This document shows positions 51,808 to 64,000 of a DNA stretch of 64,000 bases, piece by piece. The first letter of the stretch is position 1; the number at the start of each line of letters is the position of its first letter. Position numbers and translations under genes: made by a program. The notes below the pieces were generated by a model. That model did no database searches. It was given only the letters and a program-made list of their open reading frames with translations, and was not told the origin of the DNA. Origin of the DNA: Adiantum capillus-veneris (taxonomy: Eukaryota; Streptophyta; Polypodiopsida; Polypodiales; Pteridaceae); assembly GCA_014529385.2 (NCBI GenBank), contig CM043961.1:17164978-17228977 (forward strand), given 5' to 3'.

Positions 51808-52839
51808 TGAATGACTAGCGCCTATGTGCCATTGCACGCATCGCTCCCTCCGCAAGGCGTTGACCTCGTACCTCTCCTGGTTCAGCTCATCGAACTCTCT
51901 CTCTCTCTCTCTCACACTCACACACTCTCACACACACACACACACACACACACAAACTCCCCAGAGTAAAGAACGCCTTTGTCTGGCCCTACGCCGACTT
52001 GTAGGGTCCTCCATGCTTGCTTTGTTCTCCTTCCCACTTGGAATCTGATAGCATCCCTTGCCTGTAACGCCCTAGCACCTACATACAAGCTCCCATCTTC
52101 CTTTTGTGCGTACTTGAAAAGAGACACACACAGGCCTGTGCTATTCCTCTGCACCTGCCAAAATAGAGAGAACCACTCTCTCGGGACTGCTCTTCAATCG
52201 AACCGGCTCAAGCCACTACCCTACTCTGCAATCCTGCCTGCAGTCCTTGAGACGACATAGAGAAACTTGCAATGAAGAGAGACTCCCCTTCTCAAATAAG
52301 ACAAACCTCCCAGACTTTGCTTTGCCGTCTGCACCATCCTTGATGCGTGCAGTATGCCCACACACAGAGAGTGCTACCTATGTGCGCTCAACCGAGAGAG
52401 AGACACACAGATGACAGAGATACCGTCCCTGGCTTGCTCTCCATTTGCTGTCTCCATTTGCAGAGGCTCTTGCTCCAGTCTTGGCTTTGCATGCTTCAGA
52501 GTCATTGGCCCTTCGCTCTTGCACTACAACCAGGATTCTTGAACGAACAACAACAAAAAAAAATATCGTCAGTCCTCGACTCCTCGTGCATCTCGCGTAC
52601 GCATGGAATCCCCCCCTCTCTCTCTCCCCCTCCACGTGCCGACTCCAGGCCTTTCTTTTTTTTTAAAACTTTCATGCCTCTTCCCAAAGGGAGCATCACT
52701 AGAGATTCTTATTAATGAGACCTGCTTTGAAAATTAGGGACACATACTTGTGGTACGAATCAGAAGTTTTGCACCCTATGTGACACTCCAGAGGTACAAT
52801 TACTCTCCACATCCAAAGTAATTCCTGTAATAAATATTG
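51808..52839. other. Unassigned DNA with short (CT)n and (CA)n runs
   Basis: Microsatellites lie at about 51897-51915 (CT) and 51928-51954 (CA). Open frames of 60-120 codons occur on both strands, for example 51979-52260 and 52378-52635. Their composition is ordinary and they show no motif I recognise. Confidence 0.45.
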
Positions 52840-53760
52840 TTGTTCTCATTAAGAAGAAATGCAATCTATGGAGTGATTTGTGGCTACATGCTCCATCTCT
52901 TGCACCATGGTGCGTGATGTGATCGTATATATGTGCATACTTGATCCCCTCAGATAAGTCCTTTGGCTGAAGAGGCTCAACATACTCAAGGTAATCATTT
53001 GTGAAGCCTCACTTGAAGCCCCACAAAGTTTGGAATGCATCGATCCCCCTTAAGCACTATCTCTCTATAGTTTGCCACCACTTGTAGGCCTTGCCAATCA
53101 ATAGAAAACTAGCATCTATGGGTTGCACATGGCTAAGCTGCTTCTGTAGCGCATGGATATCCAACCACTTTGCTAAGAACATGTTAACACAATCTTTATT
53201 CCTCTCCCTTTGCTCACCCCCAAAACTCGACAATATGAAATCCTTGAGCAAAGCCTAGGTTGTCTCCACAGACGGCCTTGTAGGTGCATCATCTTGAATC
53301 CCTGTAACCACTGACGAGGCTACGCTCACTCGTGCTACGGGTGCCCTCCTACTCCAAGGAAGAGTAAAAGCCATTGAAGCGGCGGTAAGTGCATCTAGAC
53401 GTGTGGAGATGCTTTGTAGCATCATGACTACATCAGCGTGTAATTTTTCTAAGGTGGTCAATTTTGCATTAAAATATTTGAAATATCTTACTAGAGAGCT
53501 CCATCTTCATAAAGATATTGGCGAGATCGGCCAAGTTATATTTGTCATCATCATCCTCCAAGTGTTCCTTGTCGTCCCTCTCAACGATGACAATCTCTAT
53601 AAACTATGGCTCATCGTCCAGATGTGGGTCAATAAGTTCGGCAGCGTCTACGAGCGCACTGGATCCAAAGGCCTGCAGGGTCTATGACCACATTGACGGA
53701 TCATATGAAGTAATCGATGAAAGCGCTTTAGAGGAGGAGAGTACCTAGCATCTACGCCGA
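52840..53760 (-). mobile_element. Fossil gag scrap O
   Basis: Minus-strand remnant of an LTR-element gag: MTTLEKLHADVVMMLQSIST, KDFILSSFGGEQRERNKDCV, and GKAYKWWQTIER, the typical A-x-x-WW gag block. It is followed by worn text in another frame with a GIKYAHIYD-like piece. No LTR or pol was recognised. Many breaks. Ty3 type is likely but not certain. Confidence 0.5.
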
Positions 53761-55099
53761 GATAGTTCAGTCAGGGTTAAGTCTACAACCATCGACAACA
53801 AGGCCGAAAACCGTACAGAGGTAGAAGGTGGTGGGGACACACTACCGAATAGAACTTTTGTTTTTTTGTTTTAGCAAAATGCACTAAACTCAAAAACAAT
53901 AAAATTTTTGCACACAAATGCTAAAAGAAATAAGCAATAAACAGGATAGAGTAAAAACCGGCGTAGAAATTGACGACGAAAAGTTCCACTACGAGAGTTG
54001 GTTGTGCTAAAATTGATGAAGCTCGTAGTCATTACCGAATCCGATGTAGCGATGAATGCTGCAAATTGTGCAATCCGATGAAACTCAAAACCACTTTGGG
54101 TAGCTCATAGTAATTTCCAATGAGGCCTCTAAAAGTTTGGACAATCCCTTTTACTTGCGCTTGTGAACACCGTTTAGATAGTTGCTTGAATGTTTAGCAA
54201 GCGATAATTAACACGTAGCATGTAGTTGTTTTGTTGATGTCAATGAGATAGATTACACTTGCTGTTTTTCTTCAAATTCTGCTCAGTGGGAACCACCTTT
54301 GCAATCAAATCCCTTTGTACCCTGTGGGAACAACCTCCATTGTCAATTGCCCATTTATTTAAATAAATTTATCTTTGTCTCTCTGTAGAGTAAGCAGGCT
54401 ATGGAAAGCTTAACAGGCAGTGTTGTGGGTAGTGGGCGGTGTCTGCAAGCTATAGCGCGGAGGACACCTGCAAAAAGTAGGCCCGCAGCACAACGACGAG
54501 TAGATGGCACGAGGGCAGCTGGCAGAAGTCTTCACAACAGCGGCGGTTGGTGGTGAGCAAGCGAGAGGGTGGCGTCGTGGCGTTACAGAGCACAGACGGG
54601 AGCCGTGGATCCTCTCCCTGCTGGATAGCATTCTGAGGAGAGAGGCATTGACTGAGCACCCCTCCCCTTACTGGATAACGTCACGATGGAATGCGGCTCT
54701 GCTGCTGGCCATGAGCAGTATTGGTCGGCAGAAGCTTGTTGGCGAACTTGCCACAGTTATCCAGCGAGTGGCGATGCTGCCTCTTTGTGGGTTGATCAGT
54801 GAACTACGGAGAGTGAGAAAAATACTGAACGACGGGCCTTGGGTGCACAACGGCAGGGTTTAGAATGAGGCCCATCCATGAGAAGAATGAAGCTTACCCC
54901 TCATTGCCGGGCATTTTATAGTGTGGCTTGCTTGTCCCTATTGGCCCGGCCGCTCGGGCACTACGATCGGGCGGTCTCCCCTTGAACCCTACCTTCTGGA
55001 CTCTACGATCAGAAGGCAGTCAATCAAGATGTAGCCATTACAGGCTACGTGGAATTGACAGACATGCGTAAGCATCATGTAATATTCGTACGGATATGG
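53761..55099. other. Unassigned DNA
   Basis: Contains an open frame at 54504-54863 (plus, 119 codons, starting MARGQLAEVFTTAAVGG) that I cannot place; the opposite strand is also open over much of it, as in GC-rich non-coding DNA. Near 54945-55010 GC-rich short inverted words occur (GGCCCGGCCGCTCGGGC). It may include the LTR or leader of element I, but no primer-binding site was found. Confidence 0.4.
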
Positions 55100-56827
55100 A
55101 GCTAAGAAATTTTGGGATCCCTCTCCCACATGGGAAAAAAGAGAAAAAGGGGTCAAGCTCTAAAAGGAAGGGGTTCCGTAGTGAGAGGCAAGGGGAGAGG
55201 ACTAGCTAGGGCAGTTAGGATGGTCGTTGAAAGAAAAAACCACGGCCGTTTAAAAAGAAATGAGAGTCCCAATTGCAAAAAAAGGAGAGATGTTTTAAGA
55301 CACGAAAGGAAAATTGTTGCTTTAGCTACAATGAAGTAAGGAACACCAAAGCCAAACACCCAAAGCTCAAAGCTAGTACGAGTGGCAGTGAGGCTAAGAG
55401 AGACGGTAACTCCTTTAGGGAGTTGCACACAATGCAGACGCTTCCTCTCAGTTTCAGAGAGTTTAGGGAGGTGACAGTGTTCCACTTGACGAGCGCCATG
55501 CTTGTTCGATGATACCAACTACTTGGTAGCCTAGCGTAGGACTGCATGACATGGTGTGCATGTATGGCACCATAGGTGGCCGTAGAGTCATTGTTTTCAT
55601 AGATGATGGAGCTAGCGATAACTTCTTGAACTACTCGTTGGTCAAGAACTTAAGGTTGCCTGAGACAGCGAGAGCGATCATGACTACATTGTTGGCTTGG
55701 CCCATGGTTATAATAAGACGGTATGGAATACCCTCTCTTCCATGGAGCTTCACAAAGCAGTCCTTAGGGGCTAGATAGCAGAGGTATATGCTTGTTACCC
55801 TCTTTTATATTCTATTATTTTAAGTGAAACTAATAAAAGTGTTTTCGTAGTTCAAACTATCAATAATGTTTGCATAGACAAACACAATAAAAATCATGGT
55901 CCTCGATGAGACCCATTGTTTGAGAACCCTATTTGGCATGCATGCAATTCTAAAACAAAAAAATACAAGGCAAAAGAGACACTTAAGAAAAAGTACCTAG
56001 ATGCTTTAATGAATTTATTAGAGGAGTTCCAAGATGTATTTCCTGGATGATTTATCGGATGGTTTTCCGCCATCTCTCGAGAAGTAGACCATCGCATCGA
56101 TGTTATGCCAATGTCAAAACCTATAAGCAGACTTGCTTATAGACTAAGCCACTCCGAAGCATAGGAGGTGGAAAAATAGTTAATGAAATATTTAAATAAA
56201 GGCTTCATTACGCCTAGTACTAGTCCATGGGCATCACCTATTCTTCTGGTAAAGAAGAAAGACGGATCTATGAGAATGTGAGTAGATTATCGGGCTCTTA
56301 ATAAGATAATGATTAAGAAAAAATACCCGATGTTGCGTCTGGATGAGTTGTTTGATCAACTCTTTGGGTCAAATTATTTTTTTCAAAATTGACATGAGAT
56401 CTGACTATCATCATGTCAAAATTAGACTAGAAGATGTTGTGAAGACAACATTTAGGACTTGTTTTGGCCATTTTGAGTTCTTGGTTATGCCATTTGGGCC
56501 AACCAATGCACCAGCAACATTTATGATGTTGATGGATAGCATTTTACGTTCATACTTAGGAAAATTTATAGTAGTTTTCCTAGATGATATACTAGTCTAT
56601 AGTAAATCTAAAAAAAGAATGCTTAGAACATCTGCATCTAGTATTTGAGTTATTGAGAAAAAATAAGTTATTTGCGAAGGAAAGAAAATGTGATTTCTTT
56701 GAGATCAAGATTCATTATTTGGTTCACATTATATCCACAAAGGAAGCACAAATGGAACCTAAGAAAGTGGAAGCTATTCTCACTTGGCCAACATCAAAAT
56801 ATCTCCAAGAACTATAATTTTTTCTTC

Positions 56828-56832
56828 GTATG
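56828..56832. other. Target-site duplication of Copia element H (left copy)
   Basis: GTATG, repeated at 61911-61915 just after the right LTR. Confidence 0.92.
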
Positions 56833-57060
56833 TGTTGGAATTAGGGTTGCAGGAAAACATACAGAGCTTGGAGAAGACGAAGGAAGCTCAAGGCACACAT
56901 AATAGAGAGTGTGTTACTTGTGTGTAATGGAAAGATAGATAGCCCTAGAGTGATGGGCATATATACAATGCATAGGGAAAAAAACCTCCTAAAGAGGGAA
57001 AAAATGCCCCGGCGATTGTAGTGTGTTCACACACATCACTACCACATGTATACGGTAACG
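56833..57060 (-). repeat. 3' LTR of Copia element H
   Basis: Plus-strand start TGTTGGAATTAGGG; end CGGTAACG where sister LTRs end GGTAACA. Followed by AATTCCCCCTGG, the complement of the polypurine tract. Confidence 0.9.
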
Positions 57061-57135
57061 AATTCCCCCTGGAGTGATGAGGTGAACGAGAGTTGGCACA
57101 TGAGTAAAGGGAAGTGTCATGCCCTGAGGACATGA

Positions 57136-58925
57136 TCAGTCCACAAAGGGTAGTAAGCCCAAAGCTTTGTGCAAAGCTTCGCGCTTTTCATGAGACAATG
57201 CCTTTGTGAAAAGAACTGCAAGGTTGTCCTCCTGTGTTGGCACATAAGCCAAGCTGATCTCTCCTGCTGAGAGCCTCTCCCTGACATAGTGGTAATGCAC
57301 CTCAATGTGCTTTGTACAAGCATGAAAAACTTGGTTCCTCGCAACTGCCAATGCACTCTTACTGTCAGTGTAGATAGTGTTGGCAGTGTCATGTCCAAGA
57401 CCCAAATCAACCATAAGGCGTCTTAGCCATACACACTCAACCGTAGCTGTGAAGACTGCCCTGTTCTCAGCCTCACAACTAGAAGTGGCCACGGTAGGTT
57501 GCTTCTTTCTCAACCATGATATACATGAACTGCCAAGCATGAAACAAAAACCACTTGTGGACACTCGCGTGCCAAAACAACCATACCAATCTAAGTCCGA
57601 AAAAGCATGTAAGTCTGGCGGCAATGATCCCCCCTTGGGATAAAACAAGCCAAGATGTAAAGTGCCTAAGGTAGCGGAAAATCCTCTTGACAGCCTGCCA
57701 ATGCTTAGACCCTCAGCTATGCATAAATCTGCTGACCTGTGAGACTGCAAACTGAATATCTGGCTTCATGTTGTATACATAAATGAGGCAGCCAACAACA
57801 GTTTGGTAAAGAGTGACATCAGCAGGATCGCTAGCATCATGTAGACTCAACTTCAAACCTGTTTCCATGGGAGTGGCAATAGGTTTGCAATCCTCAAGTC
57901 CAAACTTACATAGCAATGTTTCTATGTAGCTTTTCTGACACGAGGCAATACCACCATCATAATGCTTAAACTGTATGCCCAAATAATGATGCAACAGCCC
58001 CAAATCTTTCATCTTGAAAGTAGCATTCAAAACAACCTTAGATTCAGCAGTATGTGCCTCATTGGGACCAGTAATCAGCAAAATCGTCCACATAAAGAAC
58101 AACAATGAGAAGTACATCGCCCTCACACTTGACATACAATGTGCTTTTTGTTGGACTGTTATGAAAGCCTCGTTTGACCAAATGAGTGTCAGCTTTCTCA
58201 TACCAAGCACGAGGAGATTGCTTCAACCCATACAAAGCCTTATTACATCTGCACACTTTGTCCTCTTGTCCTTTCACGACAAAACTGCGAGGGTGCGTTA
58301 CATAAACTTCCTCAAATATGTCACCATTCAAGAAAGCAGTAACAATGTCTGATTGATGTACATCCCAACCAAAATGAGTTGCCAATGCACATAGAAAACA
58401 AACAGTAGTCATACGACAAGTGGGAGCAAAAGTTTCTTTATAATCTATGGCTTTTTGCTGTGCATAGCCTTTTGAAACAAGTCGAGCCTTATGGCGATCA
58501 ACCTCACCATCTGGCTTGCGTTTCAACTTGTAAACCCACTTTGTACCAATGGCCTTTTTGCCATAAGGAAAATCACATAAAGTCCATGTGTCATCTTCTA
58601 TAAGTGCATCATATTCTGATTGCATGGTAGCCATCCAATTTTTTGAATTCTGTGCTTCATCAAAAGACAGAGGTTCCTCAACATCATGTAAGCTAGACAC
58701 AGCCAAAGCATAACAATTTGATGCATAAGATGCATGGCTAGCCTGAACGAGTACGACTAGACAAAGGTGTATCCAATTCACTGTCACGCAATGTATGCAC
58801 CAGCCTTTTTGGCATACCTCTAGCCTGCTCATTTTCAGCCCTTTCCTCATCAAGTACATCATGTATATCAGCATCAGTAATAGGCTGATCTGTAACATTT
58901 TTGGAAACCCCCATAGGCTGTACAT
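57136..58925 (-). pseudogene. Element H: reverse transcriptase and RNase H
   Basis: Minus strand. IGTKWVYKLKRKPDGEVDRH, VHQSDIVTAFLNGDIFEEVY, LYGLKQSPRAWYEKAD and a VLYVDD block mark RT. VSTSGFCFMLGSSCISWLRK, SCEAENRAVFTATVECVWLR and LFTKALSHEK mark RNase H. Fossil coding region. Confidence 0.92.
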
Positions 58926-58929
58926 TTAC

Positions 58930-59940
58930 CTCATTGGAATTTACGTTCGAACCCCCATAGTCCTGTGAGCTTACATTATTGTCTCTAGTACATGACAACA
59001 AGGGCTGAACAGAATCTTCCACAAACACTACATCCCTTGAAACCAGAATATGCTTTGTTTGCAAATGTACAACCTGTAACCTTTGCTTTCAGCATTATAA
59101 CCAAAAGAAATACATTTGACAGCCTTATCATCCAACTTTCTACGTTGTGTTTGTGGCAACAAAGTATATGCCAAATAGCCAAAAACACGCATGTGCTCAA
59201 TAGAAGGCTTTCTATCATGCCATGCTTCATATGGAGTAATAGACTACAAAGCTTTCGTAGGACACCTATTTAGTACATAAGTGGCACACATAATGGCCTC
59301 ATGCCAAAAAGAATGCGGCAAAGCTTGACTTTTGACCATACATCGTGCCATTTCCGTAAGTGACTTGTTTTTCCTCTCAGCAACACCATTTTGCTCACGT
59401 GTATAAGGCACTATACATTGGTGTTTTATCCCATGACTAGCCAGAAATGCATTAAATTCATGAGACATATACTTCCCGCGTTGATTGGAACAGAGGGTGT
59501 CCATAGTACATTGTGATACATTTTCAGTCATAGCCAAAAATTGTTTGAAGCACATAAAAACTTCAGACTTCGCTTTAAGCGGAAATACCCATGCATGCCT
59601 GGAGTAATCATCAATCAAAGTCACGAAGTAAGGTAATTTCCCAAGGATAGAGTTTGCATGGGCCCACAAACATCACTATGCACAAGCTACAACCTGCATG
59701 TGGCCCTAACTGAACCATCCTTTGGAAACTTCAAACGCTGCATCTTACCCAAAATACAGCCTTCACAAACATGTTTTACAGGTGTTTCAAGAGATGACAA
59801 AGAAGCAACCATATCAGATTTCTGCAAAGATAGCAAACTGGCAAAATTCAGATGCCCAAAACATGCATGCCACAATTTTGCATCTGAAACAGCCCTTGAA
59901 TTTGCTCTGCATTTGCAAAATTTTGTCCACACTTGTCATA
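58930..59940 (-). pseudogene. Element H: integrase
   Basis: Minus strand. WHACFGHLNFASLLSLQ belongs to the zinc-binding part. TLIDDYSRHAWVFPLKAK, YMSHEFNAFLASHGIKHQC and NGVAERKNKSLTEMARCM mark the core. CPTKAL and a worn extension follow. Fossil coding region. Confidence 0.9.
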
Positions 59941-61390
59941 CAAAGTGAGCTTATACAGGCCACGGCACAAAAGGACATATGCAACAATTTCATCACCAAA
60001 ACTGAGATCATGAACTGTACATCTGTCATCCACAAATTTGACTACAAGTCCAAGTCTAGCAAGTGCAAATATAGACAAAATATTCTTCTTGATCCCAGGT
60101 ACATAAAGTGCATCAAAAAGTGTGAAAGAACTGCCATTTGCAGCAGTAAGCACAATCTTTCCAACCCCCTGAATCGGATAAGAGGCATTGTTGGCACAAG
60201 TGACTGTATTCCATGAGGGACAGACTCCAGAGAGGTGAACAATTCATGATGTGAGATAATGTGCTTTGTAGCACCACTGTCAAAATACCACACATGTGAA
60301 TCTGCAGCAGTTGACATGGATGCATCATTGACAACAAGATTGTAAGTGCACTCTGCACTAAAAGCCCATTCTGCATCAACATCAGCATCATAGTCTCCTT
60401 TCACAGAAGACTCAACAATGGCTGCATTTGTAGTGGAACCAGCATTTGTAGTGGAACCACCCTCTTTTTTTTTTAGCCTCTTTGGCCTTCAACTTAGGAC
60501 ACTGCTGGATCAAATGATCATTAGCTTTACAATAGTGGCAACGCATCTTCATTTTGCCCTTATCACCAGAATTTCTAGACAAATTGCTGCGAGCAGAAGC
60601 ATTAGGAACAAAAATTTTGCCATTCGCAGCAAAACCATAAGAAGTGGTTGCATTGCTGTTACCACCCTTTCTTTGAGAAGCAATAAAAGCATGTTGAACT
60701 GCACGCTGCCTAGTCCTGTTTTTTTTGGAAAGTGACTCTTGAAACAGCAATGTGCATAATGCATCAAACTTGACAACTTCAGGATTTCCTTGGGTCATAA
60801 GTCTCCAAGTACTAGCAAAATTCTGGTAAGGCATCAAAAACAGTCTGCACAAGGGAACTTTCTAAAATGACTTCACTTGCATAAATAAGTTTTTCATTGA
60901 TATCCTTGACACCAACAAGGAAAGTGTCCATATCATCTTCCTCATGCATAATCTTCGATTCCAGCTCTTTATGCAGCAAAGCAATTTTAGCCTCATTGCG
61001 GCTTGCATAAAGATCTGCTAGAATATCCCAAGCCACTTTGTAGATTTCGTTGAACAAATGTGAGGAGTAATGGTGCGCTTCATAGACAACGCAATCAATG
61101 CATGAGCCTGCGCATCCTTTACATCCAACCGAGCTTGTTCTGGCATAGACAAAACAACTCTAATAGCAGTAATTCTTACAGCAAGACCTGTAACATCCTC
61201 AACATCGCCTACATCCTCAGAACCAGGACGTACATCAATGCCCTGCACAATATTACAGACACCTTTTGACACAAGAACATGTTGCATCATATAAGCCCTC
61301 ATAGGGTAATTTTCCCATCCAACCCGTCCTCAGCAGCAAACATCTTAAACACATCTGTGTCATTGTCAACCATGGTAAATGCTGCACCTG
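59941..61390 (-). pseudogene. Element H: gag and protease
   Basis: Minus strand. HVLVSKGVCNIVQGIDVRPG and EQARLDVKDAQAHALIALSM belong to the gag N-terminal half, and HEEDDMDTFLVGVKDIN to the core. MRCHYCKANDHLIQQCPK is the zinc knuckle and WYFDSGATKHIISHHELF the protease block. Fossil coding region. Confidence 0.88.
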
Positions 61391-61682
61391 ATGTGAAAAC
61401 TGACCAAAAAGAGGAGAAACAAAGCGGGAACAACATGTTCTATATAGTACAAACCGTAGAAGACTGTAAGGCACCTGTTATGCAAAAAATGACACTGACA
61501 AAAAATTTGCACAAAATGCCCGAATCAGAAATCTGAGCAAACTTAGCTCTACGAGCTTTCCCAAAATATTTGTCGACCTGCGAACGCATGCCAAACTCAC
61601 TGAAATCGGAGAAAGTGAGCAGGCATGTGCTGGAGCAGCTGGCGACTAAGCCCGGGAGGATGTAACCTGCTCTAATATCAAT

Positions 61683-61910
61683 TGTTGGATTAGGGTTGCA
61701 CGAAAACACACACAGCCTACAGAAGACGAAGGAAACTCAAGGCACACACAATAGAGAGTGTGTTACTTGGTGTGTAATGGAAAGATAGATAGCCCTAGAG
61801 TGATGAGCATATATACAATGCACAGGGGGAAAAATCTCCAAAAGAGGGAAAAAATGCCGCAGCGGTCCTAGTGTGTTCACACACATCACTACCACATGTA
61901 TATGGTAACA
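61683..61910 (-). repeat. 5' LTR of Copia element H
   Basis: Plus-strand ends are TGTTGGATTAGGG and TATGGTAACA. The minus strand just inside reads TGATATTAGAGCAGG, a drifted initiator-Met primer-binding site. GTATG (61911-61915) follows as target duplication. Confidence 0.92.
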
Positions 61911-64000
61911 GTATGTTGGGCTTCTACTGACAATATGTAAAGGACTACGCAAAGATCGCAGTCCCATTGATAGACCAGTTGAAATAAAAAAGCAAGAATA
62001 TAATTTGGGGGGAAGCCCAATAGAAAATCCAAATGAGCCGTTGTCTTGGAGACAGACCCAAGTAATCAGGTTGTAGGAACCGTGCTTATGCAAAGGGGAC
62101 GCACGACTGCATTTGAAAGCAAAAAGTTAGATCGTGCCCAGTGTAACTACGTGGCCTATGAGTGAGAGTCACTGGCTATAGTACATGTACTTAAAAAGTG
62201 GTGACACTATTGATATGGTCCCACTTTTGAGGTCCAAATGGACCAAGTCTACATTGGCTTTCAAGTTAGAATGAATTGAAGGGTAGAAAGGCTCGATGGA
62301 TGGAGATCCTATAGGAGTTTGACATTCAAATACGTTACCACATAGCTAAGTATAATGTAATGGCAGATGCACTTAGTCGCATGATGAATTAAGCTTTATA
62401 GTCTTTAAGAAAAGGTTCTTGGAGTCACTACGTGGCTTATGTGGGCATGATCCATCCTTTATAGAGGTCTGGCACATTGTACACGATTGAACTACTTCAT
62501 AGACACGACCACCTCCCTCATCGGCATGTAGGGCTAGTCCAAAGAGACAACCGTAGGTGCGAGAAGTAGGGAAGTGAGACTTATTACAGAGAGACTAACC
62601 AAGACTTTTGAGTATAGTTTGGGCCGAGAGAACTCTAACGTAGACCCTTCATCAGCTTTGATAGCTTCAGCTTCAAAGGGGGGTGATAAACTTCATTGAG
62701 GGGAGAAATATGATAACTACTCCATTGACGACATGTACTTACTCTACAAGGGTAGAGTGTGTGTACCAGCTATTTATGACTTTTGGGCTCGCATCCGTAA
62801 AAAAATTTGGAATAGTTCAAGTTCCAATCATCACCGGATTCAAAGGACCTATGCACTAGTTAAAAGATAATTTTATTTTCCTAGTTTTTTTTAGAGACAT
62901 CCAAAGTTATGTGTTGGAATACAATAAGTGTCAGGTCAATAAACATGAGCCTCTCAAGGTTGGGGAGCTACTCCACCCTTTGGAGATTCCTCAAGGAAAA
63001 TGAGAAAGCATCTATATTTATTTCACTATCGATTTACCCAAGAGTGTTCTTGGATAGGTCAACCAATATGGAAAAGTTTATTGCCACGAAGAAAACGATT
63101 AAAATGCAAGAGTTGGCAAAAAAAATTACTGAACATCTCTACAAGCTATATGACCTGCCCGCATATATAGTGTCTAATAGAGATAAGAAGTTCAATAGTC
63201 ATTTTTGGTCTTCAAAAAGCTAGATACTACTATGAGCATGAGTACAATAGATCATTTGCAGTCTCATGATCAAATCGAAAGGGTTAATCAAATGATATGT
63301 TGCGCTCTTATGTAAGTAAGAAGCAATCTAATTGAGAAGAGTACTTACCCATTTGGAATATTCTTATAGCAATTCCAAACATGCAGCGACTGGATTTACA
63401 CCATTCATGTTGATGTATGGTTTCCAACCAAGATCTCCTATGCTTGTAGGCATAGAGAAGGAAAAGATTCAATATGTCAAGGATTTCCTTGAAGATATGA
63501 AAATGATATGTTGAAAGTAGCAAAGGAAAGCATTCGTGGTTCACAGGACCGTCCTAAGGCATATACTAATAAAGGATGAAGAAAGGTTACCTTTGCAAAA
63601 TGTGACTTTGTATTCCTTAAGGTTCCTGCAAAGTCAAAAACCACGAATACGGGAAAGTGTGATAAATTTTCTGCTAGATATTATGGTCCCTTTAAAGTTC
63701 TTAAAAAAATTGGGGATGTTGTACATAAACTTGAGTTATCCGAGAGTTCTCAAATTCACCCTGTCTTCCACAATAGAAATCAGCTCACAATTTGCAGAAC
63801 ATAGTTTCTTCAGAGGTTTTGGTTGACTTGATAGAGCCACCAAAGGTACCGCATGAACTGGAAAGGATTCTAGGGTATCAAGATAAAACACATCATAAAG
63901 TGTACCAAGAGGTACTAGTGAAGTGGATAGACTTAGATGAGGAAACTGCAACTTGGGAACGTCGAAGTGTGACACCGAAGTGTGATTGCCAAGATATTTT

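Larger units (their letters stand above)
56833..61910 (-). mobile_element. Ty1/Copia element H with both LTRs, nested in I
   Basis: Minus-strand Copia element of 5078 bp and second member of the family of G. LTRs are 56833-57060 (3') and 61683-61910 (5'), each 228 bp and differing at roughly 9-10% of positions by eye. Target duplication is GTATG. Parts on the minus strand are gag (about 60410-61380), protease (near 60240-60340), the protease-integrase linker, integrase (58900-59930), reverse transcriptase (57710-58800) and RNase H (57136-57700). All Copia domains are recognisable in the usual order. Broken, with more breaks than G. Insertion age is comparable to or somewhat greater than that of G, and younger than host element I. 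Confidence 0.95.
55100..64000 (+). mobile_element. Ty3/Gypsy chromovirus I, split by Copia element H and running off the window
   Basis: Plus-strand chromovirus of a different family from B-E. Left of H: end of gag (Lys/Arg-rich, about 55112-55400), protease (VIVFIDDGASDNFLNYSLV near 55590) and reverse transcriptase (about 56060-56800, with [29 protein letters not shown] and [13 protein letters not shown]). Right of H: end of RT and RNase H (61916-62400), integrase zinc-binding and core (about 62480-63300), C-terminal part and a chromodomain-like end near the window edge (HHKVYQEVLVKWIDLDEE, then TATWE). GTATG is repeated at both junctions with H. Broken, with many breaks; older than H. LTRs were not seen. 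Confidence 0.82.

Overview
The window reads as nuclear DNA of a land plant. The only host gene I can identify with confidence is a spliced gene for RAF2, the chloroplast Rubisco accumulation factor with a pterin-carbinolamine-dehydratase (PCD) fold. Everything around it is typical plant repeat: Ty3/Gypsy chromoviruses, Ty1/Copia elements, a Tat-like gag-only element, a Mutator-type MITE and a tRNA-derived SINE. Long (CT/GA)n tracts are unusually common. They and the LINE-like tail make me lean weakly towards a fern or other non-seed plant, but the sequence does not settle it. No bacterial, CRISPR, tRNA or rRNA features were seen.

Layout. 1-9458: a mosaic of worn pieces, namely a divergent Gypsy copy, an old minus-strand Gypsy copy with a recognisable 3' LTR, an LTR scrap in the opposite direction, a tandemly duplicated LINE-like 3' end, and an integrase-only Gypsy scrap. 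9459-23695: a three-level nest of one chromovirus family. Outer element D (minus) carries C (minus, 12013-21121, target duplication TCTCC), and C's 3' LTR is split by B (plus, 12529-17334, target duplication CAAAT). LTR divergence (B under 1%, C about 6%) agrees with the nesting order. 23700-31011: a 7 kb island poor in identifiable transposons, with the RAF2 gene (minus), a decayed Arg/Asp/Glu-rich coding repeat and microsatellites. 31012-36183: a Copia element (G) with both LTRs and a TATTC target duplication. 36500-39055: a worn Gypsy pol remnant (J). 39259-50361: K, a Tat-like LTR element with a long gag and protease but no recognisable reverse transcriptase or integrase. It hosts M (43246-46785), a 3.5 kb element with identical LTRs and one long open gag-protease frame, and N, a partial relative of M. 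50362-55100: a Copia scrap, a SINE-like unit, a MULE MITE with a 9-bp target duplication, a gag scrap and unclassified DNA. 55100-64000: a Gypsy chromovirus (I, running off the window) split by a second Copia copy (H, target duplication GTATG).

The elements form a transposition record rather than a pathway. Target duplications give the relative order of at least five insertions. The two most interesting objects are M and K, which have gag and protease without integrase or reverse transcriptase. They look like non-autonomous elements that would need enzymes supplied by an autonomous relative. M's identical LTRs say it moved very recently. All LTR-element ages are rough eye estimates.
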